DNA of 64,000 nt. It comes from Tigriopus japonicus. Lineage: Eukaryota; Arthropoda; Copepoda; Harpacticoida; Harpacticidae. Under the pieces are notes generated by a model. It was given only the letters and a program-made list of their open reading frames with translations. It did not search any database and had not been told where the DNA came from. A program made the translations under genes and the position numbers. Every line of letters begins with the position of its first letter. The stretch's first letter is position 1. This document shows, one piece after another, positions 35,488-47,923 of the stretch. Location: the NCBI GenBank assembly GCA_010645155.1, contig CM021316.1, forward strand, positions 5,972,954-6,036,953, in the 5' to 3' direction.

Positions 35488-36069
35488 TTACACACTCTTG
35501 GGAAAAGTGACTTCTCCAAAGCTTACTCCGAAGATCTCACACCAAATAGAAAGCCACTTGATATCCTTAGCTTGAACACCTTGAGGCAAAGAGATGATGA
35601 GTCGCTCGTTGTTGTAAGCTCTCTCAATGGGAGTGTTGTCCTCCAAAGATGGGTAGTTCACGATCTCTCGGTTTTGAATCCATTCTCGGCGGTTATTTCC
35701 CTTGGTAGCTATAAAAAGGACAAGATTGTGATCAATTTCTTCTAGTTGCTCATTTTTCAAGTGATCTTACCGATATTGATGTAAACACCAGCGCCCAAGC
35801 CGTCAAAAGTAAAGCCATCCAAAATGAGTAGGGTTTGATTGAAGATGTACATCTCTCCACTAACACGATGTTGAGTGCGCACAAGGCTGCCCACAGGGGT
35901 CACTTCGATCGTGGCTCCACTTTGACGGGCTTGGGGCATGCCATTGACGGTCAATGACAAGGCCAGGAAGTAGGCAAGAGTGACCTAGAAGACCAACCTT
36001 CAGTTAGGCAATTGGCCGAATGGATATCAAAGACTAAAGGCTACTTACGAAAAAGATAGATTGATTCAT
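35488..36069 (-). CDS. secreted single DM13-domain protein
   Basis: Three exons (36069-36049, 35984-35771, 35708-35488; GT-AG, phases consistent) give 151 residues. The start MNQSIFF plus VTLAYFLALSLTVNG forms a signal peptide split by intron 1. The mature part is one DM13 domain: VGSLVRTQHRVSGEMYIFNQ, LLILDGFTFDGLGAGVYINI, and near the end KDIKWLSIWCEIFGVSFGEV. DM13 is found in Skeletor and related extracellular proteins, and this end motif with its Trp-Cys pair is typical; a redox or cuticle/matrix role is suggested for the family but not shown here. It has only one DM13 and no DOMON domain, so it is not a full Skeletor. The next gene on the same strand, tryptophan hydroxylase, begins its 3' end at 36928. 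Confidence 0.75.
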
Positions 36070-36927
36070 TATGAAGAACTGCCGCAACTAAGGAGTTCAC
36101 TGTCTGTTAAGCCTGAGCTCCTTCTAGCAGAGTGTACGATTTGGTACTGTGAGTTCTTCCAGGGGTTGCATCCCTTCTAATATGGCCAAATTTTTAAAGC
36201 CCACCCTCCAATTGGTTCTCGCGGCCGGTGCCAAGGACGTTGAAAACTCACAGGATGCCGGCTAACAACCACCAAGAAGGACACCGTTAGTAGTACCTCT
36301 CTCACCGCCAGCATCTTCACCACATTGAAGTCGGTACTCGAGGTACTTGCGTTCGGGTTCATGCGTACAATGACGATGATTGTACGCACGCACGTCGTAC
36401 GCCGCCGAGACGCTTGGGAAATGCCTGAGCAAATACATTCCACATGCAAAGGTGCGAGCGAATGCCTGACTTCTGGACAAAGAGCTAGTGAGGATAATGA
36501 GTCGGTGGCTGAGAATCACCATGATGAGCTTTTTGGTCTCTGGCACATCAAAGTTCAGCATCTGAGATTGGGTGAACGGATTTATTAAGCTGTTTTTTTT
36601 TTCAGGTTGTTGAGAACGTTCGAAAACTTGAAGAGTGGAGAGTTTTGTCCTTGGTTGTTGTTCTCATAGGCCACCTTAAAGGAAACTGGTTCGACCAGGT
36701 CATAAATCCCGAGCAATTCAAGAGCAGATCATCTTTGTTGCTTGCTTGCATGCATGCGTGCATGAACGAATACCACAAACACTTGATGGCATAAAGAACA
36801 ACGAGAAGATTTGGTTCTCAAAATCTTTATTCCATGTGACAACATTGAATGATAAATTGATAACACATTGCGGCAACACTAATGATCTGAGAAAAGTCTC
36901 GGGATAGACGTGAGTGAATGCATGTGA
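36070..36927. other. spacer between DM13 gene and TPH
   Basis: Holds the promoter of the DM13 gene and the TPH 3' UTR. GC is higher at 36200-36480 but no gene could be supported there. A short CATGCATG-type alternating run is at about 36745-36765. Confidence 0.4.
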
Positions 36928-39900
36928 TTATTCTTCAGTTTGATCCACGTCCTCTTCGTAGCGATCAAGAATCTTCTTTGTCTTGGCTTGCTTCTCGTTT
37001 TCATCTCTATTTTCTTTGCCTTCGATATCCAAAACCAAGACCCGTTGAGTGTATGGATCGTATTCAACGGAGAATGGTCGCTCAATGCTGGAGGCAAATT
37101 GTCTGCAAAGAACACCAAGTACATGTAATTATTGCCAGTAATTATTGCCTCGTCATACTTAGCATCGTAAAACAACGACATTCCACTCCGACGCACCAAG
37201 TGTTGACGATAATCGAGGGTGGTTCATAGTCTAGTATTGCTAGAGATTAAAGAAACATCTATCTACCGTATTTTACCTCAAAGCAGACAATGCATCCTGG
37301 AAGCTATTAGTGATAAAATATCGCTTTTGGTACGAAGTGACCATGCATTGAGTCTGGCAGGCCTTTTCCACCTCAAACATATCCACAGTAACTGCGTTGT
37401 TCCGAATGCCGTTCATGACATGGGCTAACTCCGCTCCAGAGGATAACAATCCGGCCCCATAGGCCTTTAAAAATCCATTCTCAACACAAAGGCCAAATTC
37501 TACGGTGAAGAAGTAACACTGTGGAAAGAACATGATTGGAGGTTTAGTTTCTGAATAGAATTGAACGCTCAGACAGCCATTTAGTGGGTGGGAAAAATAT
37601 GTAGCTAAAAAAGGTTGAATCAAGCGTTTTCCTTAATTTAGATAATGTCAAAAAGATTTTTTTTTTCTCACCGCTGCCAATTTCTTGATGTCGGCTTCGG
37701 AGCATCCTAGGGATGCCAAGCCAATCTCTTGAGAAAACTGGGCAAATTCAGAATCAGCCAGCATTGGCATATGTCCAAGCAATTCATGACAGCAATCCCT
37801 GAAACATGAATTGAAGTCACAATAAGCCAACCGGAAAAAGGATTCAGAATTTACTTTTTGTTTGAATGCATTTGTCACACTCACGGCTCAGGAGTGTAAT
37901 ATGGATCCGAGCTATGGCGAATGTATTGTGTACAATGAAACACCCGAAATGCCAAGCCACTCAAAAAATCTCGGGGCGATAAATATCCTGCCACGGGCCG
38001 TAGAGTGAATCCGGTTTTCCTCTTCAGGTAATTGCTCACATCTTGCAACTGGGGAATGCAATTACGGCTAAACAAGTGATTAAGATTATTTATCTGGCAC
38101 GAATGGTTCGTTCACTTAAGTGCAAAATCAAAGTAACGCTAATCCCATCGAGAGCTTAGCACGTACCTGTAATTGCAATGCACTTGAAGCTCCTTAAAGT
38201 TTTTCACAAACTTCTCAGAGGCATAATGATAGTACATTTCCTCCAGATGGGAATAGATACTTCCCCAAGTCCTGATTTCCTCATCAGTGTATCGAATTTT
38301 GGGAATGTTCCTCCCTCTGGGCAAGTATGGAATACCATCAGTGAGATTGTCATCATCATCATCAAGTCAAAAGTAAGACAACGACACCTACTGTTTGTAA
38401 AGCATGGCAATTTCGCTGAACAATTTCCTTCGCTTCCTATAACGCATGTCCAAAAATCCAGGGTGATCCGCGTCTAGATCTGTGCCATACATAAGTACAT
38501 TTTGAAAGTTGTCTAAATCGCCGATGCTTTTAGGGAACCACGCCACATCCTCCATCTCAGGAATATCTACGAGGTCAAATTTCAAATTGCTAAAAGAAGT
38601 GAGGTTCACAAAAACGCAAATTAATAAACTTTTCTTCCCACCATTACTTGGCTCCTGGGTTTTGTCCATAGCAGTTGAGGCTCGAGGATAAATATCTACA
38701 TGGATCAAGGTCTCCAACATGGCTCGAATATGAGTCCATTCTCTGCAATCCAAGTTTTCCAGCTCGATGTAGAGCTCAAACTCATTCTTGTTTTTCCTCG
38801 TCTCCATATGTTTGAAGTTGAATTTCTTGCGCTAAAGGAAGAAGGTTGATTGATCATTTGGTATTTTTTTCGAAGGACCTCTCACAGAGCAATTGTCCAA
38901 TTACCTCGAAATAGAACAGGATTTTCGTGATATCATTAATCCGTTCTTCGCCCAGACGAAATATGATAGCAGACTTCAGTTTATTATCCTCGGATCGATA
39001 TTGGTAGACGGCGCCATTTTTGAATAGCATTTCCTAAAGTGTTTAGATAAGAATTAGCACTAAGTCAGTTATTATCTAAAAAGTCATTTGTTTTTGATAC
39101 AGCCTTTTCCGCCATCGCCGTCAAGTGGTAAATGTGTAAATGTTAAGGCATCACAAAGAGCGATTAACTAATCCAATACAAACTAAAGGCAACTTCTAAT
39201 GGCCTTTCAATATGATTTGAGGTCTGGGCAATTCGTACATACTGGGACTACTGACGACTCTTTGATTGCTCAGCTTGCCCTGAAATTAGTTAGCCGGATG
39301 ATGACAATCGACGATCAAAAAAGAACATTCCCAAACTTCCAAGCATAGCTTTGACTTAAAGTCCGAACTGTAAACTTAAAATTCTCAAACTTTTTTGTTT
39401 TTTTCACCGTGAAAGTTATTGATGTTTTACAACTACCATCCAGGACTTGATTCAGCTTTTTATCTGAAGGTACATTCCAAGGAGTGAATTGTTAGTAAAA
39501 ATTCTTAATCCAAATGAGTTTTACTCATTGGCTTGAGTATGTGATAGTGGCAGTGATAGTCTCAAGAACATTTTTTCATGCGAAATGGCGTTCAATTGTC
39601 CTACTTAGACTTTAGACTCAGGACAATCATGGCACAAATAATTTCATAAAGAGAAGTCCTATTACAAACAAGCAATGAACTCTTTAATGAGCTGTAACTT
39701 ATTGGGAATTCAAAGTGAATTTACTTAAAATATACATCTTGATACAAAATATATATTGTCCTGTTCTAGCAATAACAAAGTACAGGGTTGACGGCCCAAG
39801 TGTATATACCCTATGACCATCATAAATATTGAAGCTAGATTTTTTTTCAAAAATCATGGTTAAAGAATCGCGAACTTTTACTGAAAAAAAATATTTTTTT

Positions 39901-42900
39901 TTACATTTCCCTGCAAGAACCCTTGGGCACAAAGGCCTCATGGCATTAATAAGATATGTACGTAATTGGGACAGTTAGCACTGTCACTTGCATCGTCCCT
40001 CAAAAGGAGGAAGGCAAAATTGTGGATTGGAATGGACTGTTTAGTATCATGTCCATTGGCAAACGCAAAAAAACTAAAGAAGCTCTTGGGAAAGAAGCGA
40101 AAACTTGACCCTAGCGACAAGTGGCGTTAACGTGAAGCTTCAAAAAAGCCCAACAAACCGAGAAGCTCGAGAGAAAAAAATGCAAGAAAATAAGCCTTTC
40201 GGTATTGGCATGATTTGCTTAAACTAAAGATGCTTAATATTAAGGCTTTAGCTTAAACTGATCGCAAAATCGAATTTCTTTGCAATTTGGACTTCCTGAG
40301 TTGATGGTGGCGACAACAACGGCAAACAATCGAAGCTGCAAAAAACCCCAACAACTTGGCCTAATTTTCGCTTCTTTCCCATGAGCTTCTTTACAAAAAA
40401 CTAGCAAGTTTGGAGGTGATCAGCTGTAAGCTGTGCAGAGTATTTTTTGTTTTGATTTCAACAGGCTGACCGCACATAAATGCATTTAAACTAGTGATGT
40501 GACTTGGGCAAGTAATGAGTCATCACAGACACCCCAAGCACAAGTTGTTGACAAGCATTACTTGGGCAATACACCAATACACTTGGCAAGCTCAAGGAAC
40601 ATTGGAAGATGCAGTTGCCGGCAGTTGCTCTTAGAAGATTTCAGATGCTTGCAGTGTGACTTAGAAGAAAATAATGTCAAGTTGCATTTTCAATGATCTT
40701 TTGACCTTAATAATTTAGCAATAAACAGTGGAAGTGAAACAAAAAATATTTTGATTTGGATAGCATTTGCAAAACCATGTTTTTTCTTTAGTTTCCGTTC
40801 TAAGCCACACATGAATACACTTTTCGGGCCAATCAAGAATGAGATTTAACAGTCACACTTGGGAACAAGCTCGGTCACTCAGAGTTGCTAGAAAAAAATA
40901 TAAGATGCCAACTCTTTTTTTTGTTGAAATATTCTCAAAAGCTTTTGCATTTCTCGATACAAAAGCTTTGAATTGTGTATTTTCATCTAAAAATCCATCC
41001 TAACAAGGGCATGGGCCCTATTTCGCTGAAACTTTCTGGTTAATTGAAATTCTGATGCCGAAGGTTTAGTCTTCATTCCTAGCAAATTTGGCAAACCTGT
41101 AAGGTGGGAAAAATACTTGTGCAGGCACCCAAGTCTCAATCATATTCAAGACAGGCTTGATAAAACAAGTTTTTCGAAAGCAAAGAACTTGAAACCTTAG
41201 AATTGGCAAGCTGTTTGTACAATATTTCCCTCTTATTTATCATGCAGTCGTTTAATCAGCTATTGCAAAGTCAATGGAACAGCTAACTATATAATCTATA
41301 ACTAGTGATTAAAACCATAAAGGAACCTCATATTCACTGCATATGAATTGCTAAACACTTAGCTTGAAAAGTCAAAAAAAAAACTTTTCCCCCCTAGTTC
41401 AATATTTAAGCCACGGCGGTTTTTTGCGTAATGGGTCATTTTAAAAAACAGCGTTAGTGACTCCGACTTTTTCTCCATCTCAAAATTGGTTGAAATATAA
41501 AAATAGGGTGAGATATAGTGACTTAAAACACACGTATCTTAGGAATTACTATCAGTCGCATCTTTTTGTGATTTGGTATTTGGACATTTTTGTGAGATTA
41601 ACCAATTCTGAGTTACGGATATGGTTTGCTGTTCCGTTTCTTCTCAATCACCCTGTAACGGGATTCACTGTGTTTGAAGCTCAAGAAGCTTAGTCCATTT
41701 TTTTCCTTATTTATACTCTTAAATCGACGCCAACGATACTTCAGCATTACAGCGCACGTCTGCTTTCTGAGACACAAAGTTCACGGGGTTGATATGCTCA
41801 AGAACTTTTCCGATTCAAGTGGATCCACCTCAATTCAGATGCCGCCTAATATCAATCGACTTTTAACAATCTCAAGTCACTTGAAATGGGAAATGGTGGA
41901 CTTTGCGATGCATGACGCCATTTTAAAGCAACAGATTTACCATCCTCCATCCGCAAATGTACGTCTTTACCACTTTACCCCACTTTTTTGTATTTAGTCT
42001 ATTGTCTAGTATATGCAAGGGCTTCTTGTCTTTCTTTTGGACCTAGATATATATGTACAGTACACAATGCTAAAAAAGATGGAAACGCTCGAAATGTGGG
42101 GTAAATATTGGTGGTATTAAGATCATCAGTATGCTACTAGTGCTTTCAACTTGCCAATGTTTACACTGGACTTAGACCAAGGCATTTTGCTCTTGAACTT
42201 CCCCAAAGAAATGAACTGAACCAAAAAATGACTTAACTCTGGCTAACTTCAACTCTCAAATGTCACAAGAAACACTGAATTTCTCTGGACTGAAAGGCTG
42301 ACGAAAATAATCATGATTTCCAGTAGGAACATATCAATAACGTTCTTCTGCAAATGAGACCTTGCTTTTGTTGACTAGAATACATATTTCAATTTTCAAC
42401 TCAATCGAACGTCGGAGTCAAAAGTTACGCTCTCTCAAAGTTCAGTGCAAATCCTACCGAGAATGAATGAACTAACCCTTTTGTGGTAATCGTTTTACCA
42501 CAAAAGGGCGCGTTCATTCATTCTATGCTGCTCTCTTCAGTACATAAGTTTGAGTAGGCATAACTTTTTACTCAGGCATTCGATTATGCTGAAAATTGAC
42601 ATATAGTCCAGTCTAGATACACTAAGATAGATATTGGCATTCGTAGGCTAACACACGGTGCCGATGATTCACGCTGGTGATTGGTCAATAGCATTCAGTT
42701 GAACATTCAGCTTATTCTCACAAAGTTCAATAATAAACAAGAGTAGTTCTTCTTTGTTGATTTTGTAGTGTTTTTACTTGGTGATGGGGTTGCCAATTTA
42801 CCTATGTGAAATCAAATTCCCCTCTGTCTACCAGTATTTATAAACCCGTTTTTTCTTTAAAGAGCACCAAAAGGCATGGCATCCCTGACTGTAGTGACTT

Positions 42901-43950
42901 CTGAGCAGGGTTGCAAATCAAACTCCCATTCGTGTTCGCTCATATACAAGAGCAAAGCACCCATTCTCCAAGCAGTAACCCTACCTTGCAACCTCCCGTA
43001 AAAAAACTTGCGCAAGCCGAGATTTCACATCACTGAGATTTTGTTGTCAATCACCCGATCATGTGACATTAAATGGCCCTTGTTTCAACTCCAGACTAAT
43101 TCAAATTCACTTTTTTCATATCAGGTAAATACCTTAGACACATTTCCAGCAGACTTGAGGATTTTCAATAACCAAACTGCCCTATCAAATGAGTGAAATA
43201 GTTTAGATGTGTTTCTTAGAAGTAAAGGTTCCTTTAATCATGAACGTCGGCTTCCCGCATGATGAATGACGTCACAGACAGTCCGTGCCGGGTCGGGCAA
43301 TCATAGATTTGAATGCCAATCTCTGAGAGGGTCCCTAGTCCAGTCTGCTCAATACAAGCAGGATATCGTTTTCATCGTTTGCCACCTACTCCAGAAATTT
43401 AGTGCTTCTTTTATGTTTGTACTGCAACTTGCATAGTTCAATCTCATGAAGTAACATACTTTCCATTCAATCCATATTCCCGCTTACATCTTCATGCCTT
43501 CAAGGTGTTTCATTTAATTCGTTCAAAAACGAAAAGTTCCCAACTATGCGTAGTTAGATGAACTTTGGGTCTTGATTCAAAAGAGAAAGACGCCATATTT
43601 TCCCATACGGCACTGAAATAACTTGAATTAACTTTCACATGGCTTGGGAAAATGGCTTGTCTTTTTGGAGTTGTGATTTAAAGAAAAGTCTTACGGTACA
43701 TTAAAATTTCCAATGCCATTTACTTCAACAATTGCTAACACTGCATGCGTGTGAATATATAATAACATGCTCGTACTGACTGTTTGAAACAATGAAGTAT
43801 TCTTCAATAACTTCAAACGAAACAAGTCGCCTTTGAACGAAAAAAGTTATTTTGGTTCGCACTTACCCGATCATTGATTTCTTTGTAGACCAACTTTTGG
43901 CCCTTATTCTGAAGCCAAAGAGCAACAAGTTGCTTGGTAGAAGTGTTCAT
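36928..43950 (-). CDS. TPH: tryptophan hydroxylase, 10 exons
   Basis: Iron- and tetrahydrobiopterin-dependent hydroxylase making 5-hydroxytryptophan, the first step to serotonin; cytosolic in serotonergic neurons. Exons, 5' to 3': 43950-43867, 39033-38905, 38831-38648, 38566-38392, 38316-38167, 38067-37886 or 37885, 37798-37672, 37518-37277, 37102-36928; with 37885 as that edge the total is 482 codons plus stop. The third and fourth listed are separated by an 81-nt in-frame intron that could be retained. A regulatory ACT-like region precedes the catalytic domain. Catalytic signatures: [37 protein letters not shown] with the two iron-binding His, and [10 protein letters not shown] with the iron-binding Glu. 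YLSPRDFL and [10 protein letters not shown] favour tryptophan over tyrosine or phenylalanine hydroxylase. Intron 1 is 4.8 kb and carries a hAT fragment and an R2 repeat. Counting the exons above gives nine if the 81-nt intron is retained as one exon pair. Confidence 0.93.
38567..38647 (-). other. 81-nt in-frame optional intron in TPH
   Basis: Bounded by CCAA|GTAATG and CTCGTAG|AT on the minus strand. It has 81 nt, divisible by three, with no stop in the coding frame, so transcripts with or without it both encode full-length enzyme. Removing it joins TQEPN to [11 protein letters not shown], which fits the family better. Confidence 0.55.
40492..41134. mobile_element. hAT-type element family M2, right-truncated copy
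   Basis: Begins TAGTGATGTGACTTGGGCAA and is almost identical to 57429-58075 in the same orientation, with only a handful of differences. Similarity stops after CACCCAAGT at 41134, so the last ~75 bp with the right terminal repeat are missing. It lies in TPH intron 1. Confidence 0.85.
42302..42530. repeat. dispersed repeat R2, copy 3, with extended hairpin
   Basis: Most complete R2 hairpin: AGAATGAATGAAC and GTTCATTCATTCT as outer arms, CCCTTTTGTGGTAA and TTACCACAAAAGGG as inner arms, with a TCGTT loop. It is in TPH intron 1. See the copies at 24360 and 27600. Confidence 0.7.
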
Positions 43951-44416
43951 CCTCTTCGTTCTTTGTTCCCAACTAGAGTGATGGTCTTATGATGATCACG
44001 ATCCAAGGAACCAACGAACGATCTAACGGGGTGCTTCAATCCCAGGCACTCTAGTTGTATTGAAAAACAATAACGAGGCCTCATTCCCTTGGGTTCGTCT
44101 AACGTCCAAAAAACGTCGAGAGAAGAAGGGTGAGTGAGAGTAATGACGAGGCCGAAAAGATAGGAAGCACCCACTCTTTTGGGGATCTTGGACACGAAGC
44201 GAAGAAATGGTCAGAAAGAATGAAGGGTAATAATGGAAGCCTTCGTTCGTGATTTAATATAAAATTTGTCTATATTTCAAACTACAATGCTCGATTGCAG
44301 TGGTTTCAATTGAGTAATAGAAGTTTTGTTTTAGATGAGAGTGATACGCGCGTATTTGTACGGTATTATCATATATGTGCTTATATAATTATGGTATAAA
44401 CATAAGGACCGGCCTA
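43951..44416. promoter_or_regulatory. TPH upstream / LCCH3 downstream spacer
   Basis: 466 bp between the TPH start codon and the LCCH3 stop, both on the minus strand. It must contain the TPH 5' leader and probably its promoter, together with the LCCH3 3' UTR. No specific motif was identified. The 82-codon frame here is not credible as a gene. Confidence 0.4.
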
Positions 44417-47400
44417 CTACACTTCGATGACGTAGAAGCACCAATAAGCTAAATTGAAAAGCAGAAAAGAGACCGGGAAGATGACGCGGGAGTATTTGTC
44501 AATGATGTTCACATCCTTGATTCGCGGAATGACGGACTTGACCACGCTGGTGCCACGCTTGAAATTGGCCATCAATCTATTCTTTTGGAGGCGTCGCTGC
44601 TTTTGCGTGGCGCCCATGTTGTACTTGCGGTTCATGCGGAAACTCGGCGGGAAAGACTGTTGTTCGTCATTGTTGGTATTGGAAACGAAACGCTGACGGA
44701 TGCCTGGAATGGGCGACAAACGGATGTCAGAAAGTTCTATTATATCCTCGGTTCCGGCCTTGGCCTCGGCTTGGTTCGAATCTTTTTGTTTCTTCTCTTT
44801 TTTCTTCTTCTTAGCCCGTGCTCCCCAATATGTGTAATTGACGGCGGCATATTCCAAAAGGGCGGCAAACACAAACACGAAACACATGACCAAGTAGATG
44901 TCGATGGCCTTGACGTAAGAGATTCTAGGAAGCGAGGATCTCACTCCCGTACTGATCGTGGTCATGGTTAGCACAGTTGTGATACCTGAGAACAAAAATA
45001 GAAAAGTCACGCACAATGACCTCCGTTCTGAATCAAACTTGCTTTCCTCAACAGTAGGGGTTGGCAACCAGTGGGCCCAATGGTGATTTTTGATGGGCCC
45101 CCAAGAGCTTTTGGGAAAGACAAAAATAGTTTGCCCAAAAGTCATCCATGGTATTCTACTTGTGGACTCACCCACCTGTGATTATTTAATTGTGAGGCCT
45201 TGTGCCATCAGCCTTTGTTTGGCGGCCCCAGATGCATGATATGATGTTGATCCCTTTTTATCAAGTTTGGTGGGTCTTGGCCCAAAATCTTTTGCCAACC
45301 CCTGTTCTGAAGAATTCCTTTAGCCAACGTATTTGAATAGATTGCAGTTCAAGATGTCCTCGAAAGTGGTCCAAAAGGGAAAAAAAGTTATGGTGGTGGA
45401 AATAGTCCAAAGTGGACAAATGTAGTCCAAACTAGTTTTGTTTAAAGCTTTAATTTGAACGAATTCTTTTTCATATTTACTGCTGTAGTTGCTCACAATG
45501 TTAGAGACTGCTCTTCGGAATAGGTCAGGTTGTGGTTGATTTCAAAGTCTTTTTGCATTGTATTGAAATTGAATGATTTACCTAAAGCAACTCTGGCACT
45601 GGTTGCTTCATGGTTGATCCAAAACGAGACCCAGCTCAGCATCACGATCAAAATGGAAGGGAGATAAGTTTGGAAAACGAAATAGCCAATGTTTCTCTGA
45701 AGCTTGAACGAAAGCGAGAGCCTCTGATACGTTCCTGAAAGTACAAAAGAAAACTTGAAAACTTTTTCCTTGGCTAAGCAGTCGTGATTCGATTTCATAC
45801 CAGTTGCCAGTTTGATTTTCCTCTCATTGGTTTCCCAACCAACGATAGTAAATTGAGGCAATTCAGCATCTTCTACACCCACCACTGGCTCATCTCGCCA
45901 ATACATCACCACGTCAGACACCGTGTATCCATCTACAAAGACCATGCATTAAAAGCATCCAAGGATCATTAACGTTCCGTGGTCTGCAATCTTACAGCTT
46001 TCAATTTCAACGGTGCAATTTTGAGAATCCAATGGATAGTAGTGGAGGTCCATCATACACGCCAAAGTAGTGGTGAAGCGCATTCCATATGTGATGGCCC
46101 CATCTCCGTGTAATCGCACCATCTTGTTTTGCTCGGTGACATCGTGCAAAAAACTGCAAACAATGAACACCTTCAGAATCCTTAAGACCTTAAGAATTTA
46201 AAGTTTCCTTAGCTGTCGAATTGTTTCCCACAGGGTAATGTTTTAGGAGTTTAAAGATTCCAAAGCTATCAAATAATTGTTAAGGCCAGGGAAAAAGGGC
46301 TTATTCCACAATAGATCAAGATGAAAATTAAGGTAGGTGACGTTGGCATGTATTATATTTGGGTTTTGTTTCCTATGTTTGATAATCACTTTTAACATTC
46401 CATACTAATATCTGAAGCATATCAGTTTTTGAAAGTGACAAAATGCCACGTCTTTTATTACCAGATCAGATTATTACCATCTTTATGCTAGTAGTGATTA
46501 AATTAGGTGCATTTTTAGTAAAAATGGCGCTAACGTAGTTTTGCCAAAGTTGGCACTAACTTATTCAAACATTCTTGGATCAAATAATTAGGAAGCTGAT
46601 TAATTCATTGTATCCCTAAAATCTATTGAATCTTGTTCATGGGAATATTTTTTTGTGTAAAAGCGATCATTGAATGAAAACGAATCCTTGTTTAAAGAAA
46701 AAGCGCTTCCATTTTTGGTTTTGAATGAATTTTTGCCCGTTTGTAAAATTAGCTGAACACGACGAACGACCTGGTTTACGCTGATTTGTTTTGCTCACGT
46801 TCGTTCGTTTGATCCAGCCTGTGATTGGTTACTTCAAGTACTCCAATTTCGCTAACTAAGGCTCCGCCTCTTTTCTAGTTCAAAAGTTATAAATTCCCAT
46901 TCAAATACTCAAATCGGGGCCTTTCAAACGTGTCACCTTCTTACACATCAGGATTCTTACGCTTTTTTTACCCCAAAGTCTCCTTTGCCCAAAGTTATCG
47001 GTTCAGGGCTCAGATGTAGGCCCGTAAAAAGATGTTTTGATACATTTGGCAGCGTTTATATTTTTTTGTAGATGCTCTTGGGAGAATAAAGCAATAAATT
47101 ACCGAATAATCGGGGAGTTTGGGACGTTTCAGACAAGGGCAAATTTGTATGGCCATTTTCATATGGCTGACATGCAATATCAATTATGTTTCGATTGGAC
47201 TACTGTCGATAAGGATTATTAATATCAATTTTCAAAATGACTGCCCACGACAATTTTATAGTAATTCAAGCTTGTCAGGAAAAAAAAAACTTTAAGGGGT
47301 CTATACTATTACGCCACAAAAACGATCGAATTTTATGCAAAATTATTCAGAAATTCCTATTGGTAGGCGAACTAAAACAGGATTGAAAGCCCTTTTCTTT

Positions 47401-47923
47401 TTATCACTTAAGTGTTGTACCTGTTTTTGTCATTGGCGAAAAACGTGTCGGGGACCCATATTTTCTCTGCAAAATCTCCAGAGAGAGTAAGAATTCGATT
47501 CTCCTCCGGTGAAAAGGACAGTCGTTCATCCTTCCAGTACTGATTTAGATACATCGTGATTGTATAATCCTACAAAGAAACACATTTGAGTTTAGGATCC
47601 AGACGAATACCCTCAAATGCATGACATTGTCGATTCTTACCATGCTCACTTCCGATATCGAGTCAAAACTAGCGATTGTGAGATCAAATCCGACGTACAA
47701 AGGATCCCCTGAAATAAGAAATACCATCATAACACCCGCACACGATTTGACCTCTTTTGAGAAACCTCTTACCTCCAAAATTGGGCCGTAGACGGATGTC
47801 ATAGCCTTTAAGGAGGTTGCCGATCGTTCTGGTGACATTCTCCAAAGTCTTGGAATCGTCATCATGCGTGGTTAACCCCAAGCAGGGGTAGAATAGGTGG
47901 ATGAGGAGGATTGCAACCCTCAT
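44417..47923 (-). CDS. LCCH3: GABA-gated chloride channel subunit, LCCH3 (beta-like)
   Basis: A Cys-loop pentameric ligand-gated ion channel subunit in the neuronal plasma membrane. Exons: 47923-47773, 47708-47641, 47569-47421, 46153-45996, 45932-45801, 45734-45582, 44985-44417; GT-AG edges and phases close to 459 codons plus stop. The signal peptide is [16 protein letters not shown]. The Cys loop is [16 protein letters not shown]1 follows [19 protein letters not shown]2 spans SARVALG and [19 protein letters not shown], with Ala at 2' and Thr at 6', consistent with an anion channel. M3 is [20 protein letters not shown], then a lysine-rich intracellular loop, and M4 ends [36 protein letters not shown] matches LCCH3 rather than RDL or GRD. 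The 1.25-kb intron between the third and fourth exons is the largest. LCCH3 needs a partner subunit to form channels in insects. Confidence 0.9.

Noticed and set aside
43947..44195. 82-codon minus-strand frame upstream of TPH
   Set aside because: It lies in the TPH leader region and is not in frame with the TPH start; no homology.
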